Shown: piece after piece, positions 40,801 to 46,382 of the stretch
How positions within the stretch are numbered: position 1 is the first letter of the stretch
Layout of the letters: every line of letters begins with the position of its first letter
NCBI GenBank assembly: GCA_041319085.1
Contig: CP101033.1
Span: forward strand, 2,320,501-2,384,500
Source of the DNA: Aeromonas veronii
Lineage (GTDB): Bacteria > Pseudomonadota > Gammaproteobacteria > Enterobacterales > Aeromonadaceae
Reading direction: 5' to 3'
Length of the DNA stretch: 64,000 nucleotides
The notes under the pieces: generated by a model
Seen by the model: the letters and a program-made list of their open reading frames with translations, nothing else
Database searches by the model: none
Told to the model about the DNA's origin: nothing
Program-made: the position numbers and the translations under genes

Positions 40801-41700
40801 CCCTTGCAACAGCGGGGTATTATCGCGGGTCAGATCATCGGTCTGGCTGGCGCCGCTGTCGCTCTCATCGGCGAGATCGAGGGTAATGGTGGTGATGGTA
40901 TCGAGCAGGGTCTGGCCGGTATCGCTGGCATTGTTGCCCGCCTGATCCCGGGTACTGGCCACAATCTGCAACGGGCCATCCACCAGCTTGCCGGTCATAT
41001 CGCCAAAATTGGCTTCCCACACCAGACCGGGCAGCACCACGGTCGTCACCGTCAGTGAATTTCCCGTCTGATCGATAAGGGTCACAGTGACTGGCTGGCC
41101 TACCTCCACATCATCCACCACACCTCGAATGATGACGCCCGCCGCTTCATCGGCGTTGATGATGTCGTCGCTGGTTTGCGGCTCGGTGATGGTGATGGCA
41201 GCAAAGAAATCGCGTTCTTCGGAAAACAGCAGCTCATCGCCAACAGGTTGCACCGCATGATCGGTATCAAAACCGGCCTCGGCCAGGGTGGCGTCATTGG
41301 TTCGATCGACCACAACAAATCCACCCGAGCTGGAACCGGCTACACCACCGATATTGCCCGCAGCGGCTGCGTTACCGGCAGCGGTCTCCTGGAACAATTC
41401 GGTCGGGTCAATACCCTGGCGGATCGCCTCTTGCAACGAGGCCAGTTCCGGATCGGCCGGTTGCCCATCAGCAGCCGGTGTGGCGGGCTCAGGTTTGGCG
41501 GCCATATCTTGCTCACCAGCAGGCTCACTGCCCGGCTCGGCTAGTTGAAAGTGGCCCCCTTGAGCGGTTTGCAGGCGGTCCCCCGGCTGCAACGCCATCC
41601 CCACCGTTGCTCGTATGACAGATCCATCTGCACTGATGACAAACACGGAGCCCTCGAGTTGGGTGATCAGTGTGGACTTTTCAATTTGCAACTCTGCCAT
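28780..41700 (-). CDS. Giant LapA-like repeat adhesin, truncated by IS before its C-terminus
   Basis: Type I-secreted surface adhesin; 4,306 codons here, the last 17 inside the IS, and about 4,548 when rejoined to 26544-27329. Residues 1-60 (ITQLEGSVFVISADGSVIRATVGMALQPGD) form a retention-type N-terminal module. TAAG at 106-109 matches the LapG protease cleavage motif and position in Pseudomonas LapA. Three Ig-like domains follow to about residue 470. Then come long T1SS-143-type repeats (LDSDGD, FDGDQSN signatures) to about 2400, cadherin/Ig-like domains, and four 127-residue repeats. GGAGG is 4 bases before the ATG. The break removes the RTX repeats and secretion signal, so export should fail. 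No lapBCE, lapD or lapG genes are in the window. Confidence 0.9.
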   Translation of the reverse strand: MAELQIEKSTLITQLEGSVFVISADGSVIRATVGMALQPGDRLQTAQGGHFQLAEPGSEPAGEQDMAAKPEPATPAADGQPADPELASLQEAIRQGIDPTELFQETAAGNAAAAGNIGGVAGSSSGGFVVVDRTNDATLAEAGFDTDHAVQPVGDELLFSEERDFFAAITITEPQTSDDIINADEAAGVIIRGVVDDVEVGQPVTVTLIDQTGNSLTVTTVVLPGLVWEANFGDMTGKLVDGPLQIVASTRDQAGNNASDTGQTLLDTITTITLDLADESDSGASQTDDLTRDNTPLLQGKGEPGATVTLSLGGSLLTVLTVDAAGNWQYQLPQTLADGQYQFQVNSVDIAGNRASDTLVINVDTRAFIDIDDLDTTALFGNSSATLSGATSNVEAGQSVTITLVDSNGQPLLTTSALVGADGRWQVSGLDLSGINQSFEVRASVTDLAGNSASDGAPLIGQSETLTLTESELAQGVVVATGSLNTGAGVDGNLQVAFGASQSSLEQLGLQSHGERLSYSVSSDNHVLTATAGGQAVFTLTLSDDGSYRIEWLQSLDHTNGAMTLPFALEYRDNDGDLVKASLSLQLVDSTPAPFPMPEADLTEDAFGNLDDVVSTHHFVIGHNADPLLPSSVMFSEQSDTLARLNGLELSSDGHKLTFEFDGARQLVGFYEDAQGKRVVVLNVTLTGNANGLDVDGEMAVHLSAPLDHNINDIDVISLNLQVEARDIDGDKTQAAVVITLRDGADPVIGNDPGIALTEGPSQTVDGQVAVTVGSDRLVSLNFEANQPALAGLTSQGKATTYEVQDNQLIVKDWQGKAILTVTTGLDGKYSVSLTGVFDEPVATNSLNLGLKVQGSDFDGDQSNLGTLNITITDGALPQVYPVSLTLTEDSNWQQGQTLNGDLAITTGSDPLASITFDASQPGLQGFTSGKQAVTLTVADHLIEGRTPDGKLVFELTLGNDGKYSFTLHQPLDQGSADSLLKAGFTLLDSDGDKVSSTITVAVGDGANPTLSAVTGTTMTEMAQGEAAGVSTMSFSVAHGSDALDPHSLGFDIAAIQSTLTGLTSHGNPVTFSLDANGQLVGTAGGQVVLRGELSLVDNSGNWSVTAKVTLSGELDHKGSESLNLPLAVTLADKDGDRIGTTLPLTIADGKAPSFIPGTGVTLDEGNLTGSNSLNHTGHFDVQAGSDRVVEVAFADGSQQPALTALGKPVQYELVDGDPAIPGSQLLKGYVEVNGQRVEVFEVKLIGSLDQAGKNGFDYQVTLYQGLHQGSNAVTELPIKVIVNDYDKAGGNNDSTRGTLNIQIGEGEKPTLTLTGVTVNEGRFDGASNTQTADDQHATGQLTIKADSDPVVDVRLTLSGQVLDASGKAITHNGETLTWKAVGTDGHSFQAVTSGGLVVMTVTLPSVPGRIEAHTSAEIDYQVTVHTNLDHKVSDSLNLSLPVKVTDSDGSVVTGSTTAAITDAVDPKLGIDAGVTLQEGGASQSLDGQLPVNVGSDRLVSLNFEANQPGLHGLTSGGQPTHYQVNGNVITLLDAGNKPILTVTLDLDGQYHVKLDGVLDQPVNTNSVNLGLQVVGSDFDGDQSNLGTLNIAITDGALPQVDPVSLTLTEDSNWQQGQTLNGDLAITTGSDPLASITFDASQPGLQGFTSGKQAVTLTVADHLIEGRTPDGKLVFELTLGNDGKYSFTLHQPLDQGSADSLLKAGFTLLDSDGDKVSSTITVAVGDGANPTLSAVTGTTMTEMAQGEAAGVSTMSFSVAHGSDALDPHSLGFDIAAIQSTLTGLTSHGNPVTFAVDLATGQLVGTAGGQVVLRGELSLVDNNGNWSVTAKVTLSGELDHKGSESLNLPLAVTLADKDGDRIGTTLPLTIADGKAPSFIPGTGVTLDEGNLTGSNSLNHTGHFDVQAGSDRVVEVAFADGSQQPALTALGKPVQYELVDGDPAIPGSQLLKGYVEVNGQRVEVFEVKLIGSLDQAGKNGFDYQVTLYQGLHQGSNAVTELPIKVIVNDYDKAGGNNDSTRGTLNIQIGEGEKPTLTLTGVTVNEGRFDGASNTQTADDQHATGQLTIKADSDPVVDVRLTLSGQVVDASGKPITHNGESLSWKAVGTDGHSFQAVTSGGLVVMTVSIPTVPATIAAHTSAVIDYQVTVHTNLDHKASDSLNLSLPVKVTDSDGSVVTGSTTAAITDAVDPVIKSIGRVTVNESDLNGSTGQHVGSTPAGTGEIAVGNVVIQAGSDKVAALQLDVTRFNSLNALTSGGKAVIISADSQPGVYLGKDSAGKVIFKLTLDVSGRYTFELTGNLDHSVQGKDPLDIQLPLQARDSDGDLSAEVIGHVSVQDDVPLAVDVSQIMNEGGRVRGDLLSTANEGADNAVVRSVTINGTEHPIAASGDTHIAVTDGTGQVIGTLVISAEGNYSFTATSGVDHSNKTLVQQIEFHLIDGDGDTDDGLLTLTIRDEAGKLTVSAVTGAEDAGAADPGLGIPITMNLDIGDYDRGEFVEKLLIQAPANAHGTFYYNGVALTTLTQGGKSWYQVPPEAMVAVANTNDKFQLTGVTFVPSHDYSSNNDGGNPLRFPVQLQVGVTEGSKPSLLTGNLDITVRGIADKPVWENASTHQHYSTDEDSNGIALNVKANLTDTDGSEILSYQIKWASGQGTLTLNGQEIKPGTNGAYTVLGDDINKITVVPDKDYSGDIKLIVTPISTEDTPVVTGKETALGDPIELVINVNPVADDAKLTIRDIQGKEDTLLDLGSKISLAHLGDKLDGSEQMYVRISGLPDGATLLIGGVAVPETKGYYEVPYDRINELKLQPPKNSNLDFDLTIKGVVKDTATLTDANAQTSIVVNEKETGSQTLHVDLVGVVDRPDFILNGTDWTHDGIGNGYNITVAEDGLAPLNFKLVSGELVDTPLDTSESLNLVLSGLPEGAEVFDASGKALTLTFAGLDANGKATYQVDVSDLGNLVIQPPHNSTADLNLIAKVVVTENDGDHLHFEVPLTIKVEPAIDAGNYDKTSHGLEDQFTVLDWHPTLADGVEKVTALSLSGVADGYQIWLRAGSVESQLTVVAGKVTLTAVQLDSLLTGGQLLVKAPEDSDRNTTIQSHVTVTQQDVDSNVVANKVIDGQLHVDIQAVVEPDGNLVQTGGALVGQSGADIDLAGRFHFTNLDPSSVEEVDYLVINLPVRSGGVGDQFVVLGGINNGNGSWIVPAGNLGSVKLHAPDGFIGKVAPIRIDAMVIDRGDDGDASAHVKLSLTTEANFETALTTNKEPAATVDIDDNAVLVGKEDIRVDFGTQLKGVIHIGTADQASDEVTIVIKGLPAGVTLSGAEYNISTGEYVIKVLPSLAGLEGLTLGLPQDFAGALDIEVKVVNTDTASGDVKVDSSTVRVEVAPVVDVNGGALILTVLDTNHDGQPDNLEDTHIHLDLSIKLADISPSVADGGLETVKAVTITVNPNYGYFLVGSQQLTTLVVNDVAALNDLVFVPKEHFSGKVPLDIQVDILDTATTGTAQASWNRHAEFEIKPVNDPAQLTVHSVTGSEDGRVNLTGLGATLIDNDGSEQIVALQIKGVPDGFTLSAPAVNNGSGVWQVPVGTDFSKLTLIPPADFSGTVELSLSAFTLDKGLTIPLETSASFTVTVNPVGDAIIADIDTKASGTEGEVITLNLGLETRDTQPTGGNAGNVHENKPEQVRVTIEGVPDGAEIRLPNGVVGTVVDLGGGRWQVITEGGKLGAVELVTNDANGALDLKIRAQSLDNGALGPEVNGTIHVDVSPVNDAPVNVLPTTPQVAQEDQPFVIHGLQVKDVDAGNSPIEVRLSVEHGTLNLVAGSGVTVVGNGTGLLVLSGALADLNALLSGGVTYQGERDFNGQDQLTMVTNDLGNSGSGGALGDTDVVAIEVQPVNDAPINVLPTASQVGQEDQPFVINGLQVKDVDAGNSPIEVRLSVEHGTLNLVAGSGVTVVGNGTGLLVLSGALADLNALLSGGVTYQGERDFNGQDQLTMVTHDLGNSGSGGALGDTDVVAIEVQPVNDAPVNVLPTTPQVVQEDQPFVIHGLQVKDVDAGNSPIEVRLSVEHGTLNLVAGSGVAVVGNGTGLLVLSGALADLNALLSGGVTYQGERDFNGQDQLTMVTNDLGNSGSGGALGDTDVVAIEVQPVNDAPVNQLPGSMTVKEDGSLLLSGVSVKDVDAGSAPVSMVLRVEHGVLTLLGATGAVVVQGAGSSEITLVGPLADLNQLLASSLHYEPAKDFWGQDTLTVTTSDQGNSGAGGAKGDTDQVAITVTPEPDMPNLTVTQHELHVLQGAVILSLDHNYWCSRDCASS
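28831..28839. repeat. Target-site duplication, right copy
   Basis: GATAACGGC immediately after the IS right end at 28830, identical to 27321-27329. Read on the minus strand it encodes the Ala-Val-Ile shared by both adhesin parts. Confidence 0.95.
28890..30423 (-). repeat. Four tandem ~381-bp (127-residue) cadherin-like repeats in the adhesin
   Basis: Period 381 bp. Three copies are almost identical (VNDAP...QEDQPF...VKDVDAGNSPIEVRLSVEHG...GLLVLSGALADLNALL...GERDFNGQDQLTM); the copy nearest the IS is diverged (VKEDGSLLLSGVSVKDVDAGSAPVSM). They are probably prone to recombination and length change. Confidence 0.88.
35135..36894 (-). repeat. Large internal duplication in the adhesin, copy nearer the C-terminus
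   Basis: About 1.76 kb nearly identical to 37301-39057. The offset is 2,166 bp at one edge and 2,163 bp at the other, because of one 3-bp indel near 36300. Each copy encodes the same run of T1SS-143-type domains, from LTLTEDSNWQQGQTL to TTAAITDAVDP. Confidence 0.9.
37301..39057 (-). repeat. Large internal duplication in the adhesin, copy nearer the N-terminus
   Basis: Partner of 35135-36894. The roughly 400 bp between the two copies encode a related but more diverged domain (VTLQEGGASQSLDGQLPV), which itself resembles the segment just before this copy (ALTEGPSQTVDGQVAV). The true unit is therefore about 2.16 kb or 721 residues. Confidence 0.9.
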
Positions 41701-42415
41701 ACAACCTCCAGCAAAACCGTAACCACCAACATCAGTACCTACTGGGCACTGATCAGTTCAATAATCATACCGCACCAGGCTGTGTAAGTCTTTTTGCTAT
41801 TTCAGACAATAAAAACCATAAAATGGTCATTACTTACAGCATTAAGCCTCTCATCATCCTTTTTTAATAAAACAAGATTTGGATTACTCCAATTGCACTG
41901 CCTTTATTAACAGGGCCATCAGTAGAAATGTCACCTTTTCTATCTCTTGACGATAAATTAGCCTCTAACCTCGGTAAATGAACCATAATTCGAAGACCAA
42001 AAGCTCATACTGCAATATTGCATATATAACCAATTAAATGCATATATTATTCTCGACATTCTGGACCATAGTGCTGGCAACCAACATAAGCAGGAAAATG
42101 CAACGTGCGTGTCGGCATCTATCAAATATCCGCCATAAGATGTTCGGCCGTTAACAACGAGTTGAGTTTTCATAAAATTTAATCCAGATCTCATTTCAAC
42201 GATCAATCCTGCGCACCAATTGATCTGGCACAACTCTCCCTCCGATAAATCATCATTAAATTTACCCATTTGTTAGGGTATATCTCGAGCAATCATATAT
42301 TGCGCGGTTTTATTCACCGCCAATCAGACCTCTGCCCACCCCGCCCAATGGGGATGAAATCCACGCAACAAGATGGAATGGGGCAGTTCAGGACATTTAT
42401 CTGGGAGTGATAAAC
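41701..42415. other. AT-rich intergenic region between adhesin and nrfA
   Basis: A 715-bp gap, clearly richer in A/T than its surroundings. It must hold the divergent promoters of the adhesin and the nrf operon. An open frame at 41958-42269 on the minus strand (103 codons, [14 protein letters not shown]...) has no family resemblance or clear ribosome-binding site, and I do not call it. Such AT-rich DNA ahead of a giant adhesin would be a natural H-NS target; that is inference. Confidence 0.6.
42220..42233 (+). promoter_or_regulatory. Weak candidate FNR site upstream of nrfA
   Basis: TTGAT CTGG CACAA matches FNR consensus TTGAT-N4-ATCAA in 8 of 10 positions, about 190 bp before the nrfA start. 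FNR control is expected for nrf by analogy with enterics. The distance is longer than usual, so this is tentative. Confidence 0.3.
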
Positions 42416-43852
42416 GTGGGTTCACAACACAGACATACCAAACTGGGGCTCGCCGCCCTGCTGCTGACCAGCTGGCTTGGCACCAGCGGCTGGGCACTGG
42501 CTGATGACGCAACCACCAAGAGCAAGATCGAGGCGCGCAGCGAGCTGTTCGCCAAGGATCACGCCGATCAGTTCACCAGCTGGCAAGCCACCAGCGAAAG
42601 CAAGGAGCGCTCCGATGCGCTGGGGGAGGATCCCAACATGGTGGTGCTGTGGGGCGGTTACCCCTTCGCCAAGGATTACAACAAGCCGCGCGGCCACTTC
42701 TATGCCCTGACCGACGTGCGGGAAACCCTGCGTACCGGCGCCCCCAAAACCGCCGAAGATGGCCCCCTACCCATGGCCTGCTGGAGCTGCAAAGGCCCGG
42801 ATGTGGCCCGCGTCATCGACGAGAAGGGTGAGGATGGCTACTTCAAAGGGATGTGGGCAAAAGGTGGGCCCGAGATCGTCAACACCATCGGCTGCGCCGA
42901 CTGCCACGACACCGCCTCGAAAGAGTTCAAGGAGGGCAAACCTGCCCTGCACCTCTCCCGTCCCTATGCCGATCGGGCCATGACCGCCATCGGCAAGCCG
43001 TTCAAGGAGCAGGGACGCTTTGATCAGCAGTCCCAGGTGTGCGGCCAATGCCACGTGGAGTACTACTTCAGCGGCCCCACCAAGGCGGTGAAATTCCCCT
43101 GGGACAAGGGCACCACGGTGGAGCAGATGGAACAGTATTACGATGAAATCGGCTTTGCCGACTGGACCCATGCCCTCTCCAAAACCCCCATGCTCAAAGC
43201 CCAGCACCCCGAGTACGAGACCTGGCGGGCCGGCATTCACGGTCAGAACAATGTCGCCTGCGTCGACTGCCACATGCCCAAGGTGCAGAACGAGCAGGGC
43301 AAGGTTTACACGGATCACAAGGTGGGCAACCCCTTCGATCGCTTCGAGCAGACCTGCCGCAACTGCCACACCCAGAGCAAGGAGATGTTGCAAGGGATCG
43401 TCAAGCAGCGCAAAGAGGCGGTGATCGAGACCAAGCTGAAAGTCGAGAAGCAGCTGGTCCACGCCCACTTTGAAGCCAAGGCAGCCTGGGATGCCGGCGC
43501 CACCGATGCCGAGATGAAGGATATTCTGCAAGACATCCGTCACGCCCAGTGGCGCTGGGACTACGCCATCGCCTCCCACGGGGTACAGATGCACGCCCCC
43601 GAAGTGGCGCTTAAGGTACTTGGCAGCGCGCTGGACAAAGCCGCTGACGCCCGCACCAAGCTGGCGCGCCTGTTGGCCAACAAGGGGATCAGCCACGAGA
43701 TCGCCATCCCCGACATCTCCACCAAGGAGAAAGCGCAAGCGGCCCTTGGCATGGATATGAAGCAGTTCAACAGCGACAAGGCGCAGTTCCTCAAGACCAC
43801 GGTCCCCGCCTGGGATGCCGAGGCCAAAGCGGCCGGACGGTTGGCACAGTAA
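42416..43852 (+). CDS. nrfA: Ammonia-forming cytochrome c nitrite reductase NrfA
   Basis: Periplasmic pentahaem enzyme that reduces nitrite to ammonium with six electrons. 478 residues from GTG 42416, the length of E. coli NrfA. GGGAG lies 8 bases upstream; an in-frame GTG at 42407 would overlap that site. The signal peptide ends near GWALA. The special catalytic haem motif CWSCK (Lys ligand) is present, followed by four regular motifs: CADCH, CGQCH, CVDCH and CRNCH. First gene of the nrf operon. Confidence 0.95.
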   Translation: MGSQHRHTKLGLAALLLTSWLGTSGWALADDATTKSKIEARSELFAKDHADQFTSWQATSESKERSDALGEDPNMVVLWGGYPFAKDYNKPRGHFYALTDVRETLRTGAPKTAEDGPLPMACWSCKGPDVARVIDEKGEDGYFKGMWAKGGPEIVNTIGCADCHDTASKEFKEGKPALHLSRPYADRAMTAIGKPFKEQGRFDQQSQVCGQCHVEYYFSGPTKAVKFPWDKGTTVEQMEQYYDEIGFADWTHALSKTPMLKAQHPEYETWRAGIHGQNNVACVDCHMPKVQNEQGKVYTDHKVGNPFDRFEQTCRNCHTQSKEMLQGIVKQRKEAVIETKLKVEKQLVHAHFEAKAAWDAGATDAEMKDILQDIRHAQWRWDYAIASHGVQMHAPEVALKVLGSALDKAADARTKLARLLANKGISHEIAIPDISTKEKAQAALGMDMKQFNSDKAQFLKTTVPAWDAEAKAAGRLAQ

Positions 43853-43903
43853 CGGCGCCTGCGGGCTCGGCCAGCTCGGGCCCGCAGCGGATGGAGGCTT
43901 CCT

Positions 43904-44503
43904 ATGGGTGATTTAACGATGGATTTCTTACGACTGATGCTGATGGCAGCCATGCTGCTCACCAGCCTGCAGGGTCAGGCGGCCGAGCCGGCTGCCGCCC
44001 CTGTTCCAGCTACACATAAGGTGGAATTTTTACGCAATCCCGACAAGGCCTGCACCGACTGTCACAAGGAGCAGCGCGAAGGGATGCACGGCAAGCATGG
44101 TCAGGCGACCAATCCCAACAACCTTAAACCGGTCACCTGCACCAACTGCCACGGCCTGCCCTCCCCCCAGCACAGGGAAGGGGTCAAGGATGTGATGCGC
44201 TTTAGCAACAGCTTTAGCGACAAGAAGAGCACCGAGGCTTATCCCATCGTGGAGCAGAACGGCGTCTGCATGAGCTGCCACGAACCCAAACCGCTGCGCG
44301 AGGCGCTCTGGGCCCACGACGTGCACGCCACCAAGCTCACCTGCACCAGCTGCCACGCCCTGCACCCGGCCAAGGAGCCCATGGTGGCGATCCCGGAAAA
44401 GTCCCGCATCAAGCTCTGCGTCGACTGCCACAGCAAGCAGCATGAGGCCAGCAAGGCCCGGCAGGAGCAGTCCAAACCGGTTACCGGCAAGGAGGCATCA
44501 TGA
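43904..44503 (+). CDS. nrfB: Pentahaem cytochrome NrfB
   Basis: Periplasmic electron carrier that donates to NrfA. 199 residues with an N-terminal signal ([16 protein letters not shown] region) and five CXXCH sites: CTDCH, CTNCH, CMSCH, CTSCH, CVDCH. GGAGG is 6 bases before the ATG. Its stop overlaps the nrfC start by ATGA. Lys-rich C-terminal tail. Confidence 0.93.
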   Translation: MGDLTMDFLRLMLMAAMLLTSLQGQAAEPAAAPVPATHKVEFLRNPDKACTDCHKEQREGMHGKHGQATNPNNLKPVTCTNCHGLPSPQHREGVKDVMRFSNSFSDKKSTEAYPIVEQNGVCMSCHEPKPLREALWAHDVHATKLTCTSCHALHPAKEPMVAIPEKSRIKLCVDCHSKQHEASKARQEQSKPVTGKEAS

Positions 44504-45192
44504 GCTGCTCTCGCCGTGATTTTATGGCGGGGATGGGCGCGGGGGCGCTCATCATGATGACGGGGACTGTTCGTGCCAACACCCGCGCAGGGGCAGCCAC
44601 CCTAGCCCACAGCCAGACCATCGACGGGATCCGCTACGGCATGATCCACGACGAGACGGCCTGCATCGGCTGTACCGCCTGCATGGATGCCTGCCGGGAG
44701 GTGAATCAGGTGCCAGAGGGAGTCTCGCGCCTCGAGATCATCCGCTCCGGCCCCATCGGCACCTTCCCCGATGCCGAGTACCACTTCTTTCGCAAGTCCT
44801 GCCAGCACTGCGACAACGCCCCCTGCGTGCACGTCTGCCCCACCGGTGCCTCCCATATCCGCAAGGAGGATGGCATCGTCGACGTCAACCCGGATCTCTG
44901 CGTTGGCTGCATGTACTGTCTGGCCGCCTGCCCCTATCAGGTGCGCTTTATCAACCCTGTGACCAAGGTTGCCGATAAGTGCGACTTTTGCCGCAAGACC
45001 AATCTGGCGGCGGGCAAGGAGCCGGCATGCGTGGAATCCTGTCCCACCAAGGCGCTGGTGTTCGGCAATCTGGATGACCCGGACAGCTCCATCGCCCAAC
45101 GGCTGGTGAAGGAGACCACCTATCGCTACAAACAGGCACTCGGCACTTCGCCCAAGATGTACCGCGTGCCCAAAGGGGAGATAACGTCATGA
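44500..45192 (+). CDS. nrfC: Iron-sulfur protein NrfC
   Basis: Periplasmic subunit with four [4Fe-4S] clusters linking the NrfD quinol oxidase to NrfB. 230 residues. A twin-arginine signal ([19 protein letters not shown]) is followed by four Cys clusters: [35 protein letters not shown], and CDFC with CVESC. It overlaps nrfB by 4 bp and overlaps the short nrfD-like fragment by ATGA. Confidence 0.93.
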   Translation: MSCSRRDFMAGMGAGALIMMTGTVRANTRAGAATLAHSQTIDGIRYGMIHDETACIGCTACMDACREVNQVPEGVSRLEIIRSGPIGTFPDAEYHFFRKSCQHCDNAPCVHVCPTGASHIRKEDGIVDVNPDLCVGCMYCLAACPYQVRFINPVTKVADKCDFCRKTNLAAGKEPACVESCPTKALVFGNLDDPDSSIAQRLVKETTYRYKQALGTSPKMYRVPKGEITS

Positions 45193-45290
45193 CCATGCAA
45201 GCGGCATTTCACTTCCCCTCCCTCGTCTGGGGATTTGTCCGATCGCCATCTACCGCAGTAACAGAAGGAGGAATGGATCATGTGGCATGA
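45189..45290 (+). pseudogene. Degenerate duplicate of the nrfD 5' end (33-codon frame)
   Basis: ATG 45189 overlaps the nrfC stop as ATGA, the position expected for the original nrfD start. The frame reads [20 protein letters not shown] and stops at 45288. The real nrfD begins DAFHFSSLVWDWPIAIYLF. DNA similarity covers about 60 bp. It is probably the displaced original start of nrfD or a duplicated copy of it, with the AGGAGG for the current nrfD inside it. Confidence 0.7.
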
Positions 45291-46233
45291 TGCATTTCAC
45301 TTCTCCTCGCTGGTGTGGGATTGGCCCATCGCTATCTATCTCTTTCTGCTCGGCATCTCCGCTGGCGCCACCACCCTCTCGGTGCTGCTGCGCCGCAAAG
45401 GGGCTGGCAGCGAGAGCGGCATCATCAAGGCGACCGCCATTCTGGCGCCGGCGAGCGTGATCCTGGGGTTACTGATCCTTATCTTCCATCTGGCCCGCCC
45501 CTGGACCTTCTGGAAGCTGATGTTCCACTACCAGTTCGACTCCGTGATGTCGATGGGGGTCATGCTGTTTCAGGTCTATATGGCGGTGCTGTTCGCCTGG
45601 CTGGCGGTGGTGTTTCGCTCCGAGATTGAGACATTGCGTCGTCACCTGCTGCAAGAGAAGTTCGCCTTTGTGGATGGACTGATCGCCCTGTTGGCACGCG
45701 TTGAAACCTTGCTGGCACCGCTGTTGCTGCTGCTCGCCGTGCTGTTGGGGGCCTACACCGGCTTTCTGCTCTCCGCGCTCAAGACCTATCCGCTGCTCAA
45801 CAACCCGGTGCTGCCGGTGCTGTTCCTCATCTCCGGCGTCAGCTCCGGCATCGCCTCCACCATCTTGCTGGCGGTCACCCTGTTCAAGGAGAACCATCAC
45901 AGCCAGGGGGTGAGCTTTGTCCACCGCTTTGAGCGGCCGGTACTGGCGGTGGAGGTGCTGCTGCTGGTCTGCTTCTTTACCGGCCTCTACTTCGGTGGCG
46001 GCCAGAAGGAGGCAGCCATGTGGGCCGCCATCGGCAGCGGCTTCTGGGCTCAGGTGTTCTGGCTCGGGGTGGTGGGCATCGGCATGCTGCTGCCCCAGCT
46101 GCTGGCCCTGCTGGCCCCCGCGCCGCTGCGGGCCAAAAACGGCTATCTGGTGCTGGTCTGCAGCCTGACCCTGGTGGGGATCCTGCTGCTGCGCTACTTC
46201 GTGCTTTATGCCGGCCAGATGACTGTCGTATAA
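45280..46233 (+). CDS. nrfD: NrfD, membrane quinol-oxidising subunit
   Basis: 317 residues with about eight to nine membrane helices (NrfD/PsrC family). Opens WHDAFHFSSLVWDWPIAIYLFLLGISAGATTLS, the family signature. It takes electrons from menaquinol to NrfC. AGGAGG is 8 bases before ATG 45280. Its start lies 87 bp beyond the nrfC stop, rather than overlapping, because of the duplicated fragment. Confidence 0.92.
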   Translation: MWHDAFHFSSLVWDWPIAIYLFLLGISAGATTLSVLLRRKGAGSESGIIKATAILAPASVILGLLILIFHLARPWTFWKLMFHYQFDSVMSMGVMLFQVYMAVLFAWLAVVFRSEIETLRRHLLQEKFAFVDGLIALLARVETLLAPLLLLLAVLLGAYTGFLLSALKTYPLLNNPVLPVLFLISGVSSGIASTILLAVTLFKENHHSQGVSFVHRFERPVLAVEVLLLVCFFTGLYFGGGQKEAAMWAAIGSGFWAQVFWLGVVGIGMLLPQLLALLAPAPLRAKNGYLVLVCSLTLVGILLLRYFVLYAGQMTVV

Positions 46234-46246
46234 CGGTATGATCACC

Positions 46247-46276
46247 AGCGCCAGCCACCTTCGGGTGACTGGCGCT
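46247..46276 (+). terminator. Hairpin between nrfD and nrfE
   Basis: AGCGCCAG pairs with CTGGCGCT, with an inner CACC/GGTG and TTCG loop, followed by AATTTGTT. It is a moderate terminator or attenuator. It could lower expression of the assembly genes relative to the structural genes. Confidence 0.6.
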
Positions 46277-46382
46277 AATTTGTTGCGATGAGTTGTTGCC
46301 AGAAATGTGGATGTTATCCCCCAGCGCCGGTACGGTGCAGACGCTGCGGCATAACATAGACGAATGATTGACTGGAGGTTGT

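Noticed and set aside
42201..42224. GATCAAT...ATTGATC inverted repeat as an FNR site
   Set aside because: The half-sites point outward with a wide gap, unlike the TTGAT-N4-ATCAA arrangement; only the overlapping TTGATCTGGCACAA is kept as a weak candidate.
41958..42269. 103-codon minus-strand frame in the AT-rich gap
   Set aside because: No ribosome-binding site, no recognisable domain and atypical residue use; it overlaps the likely nrf control region.
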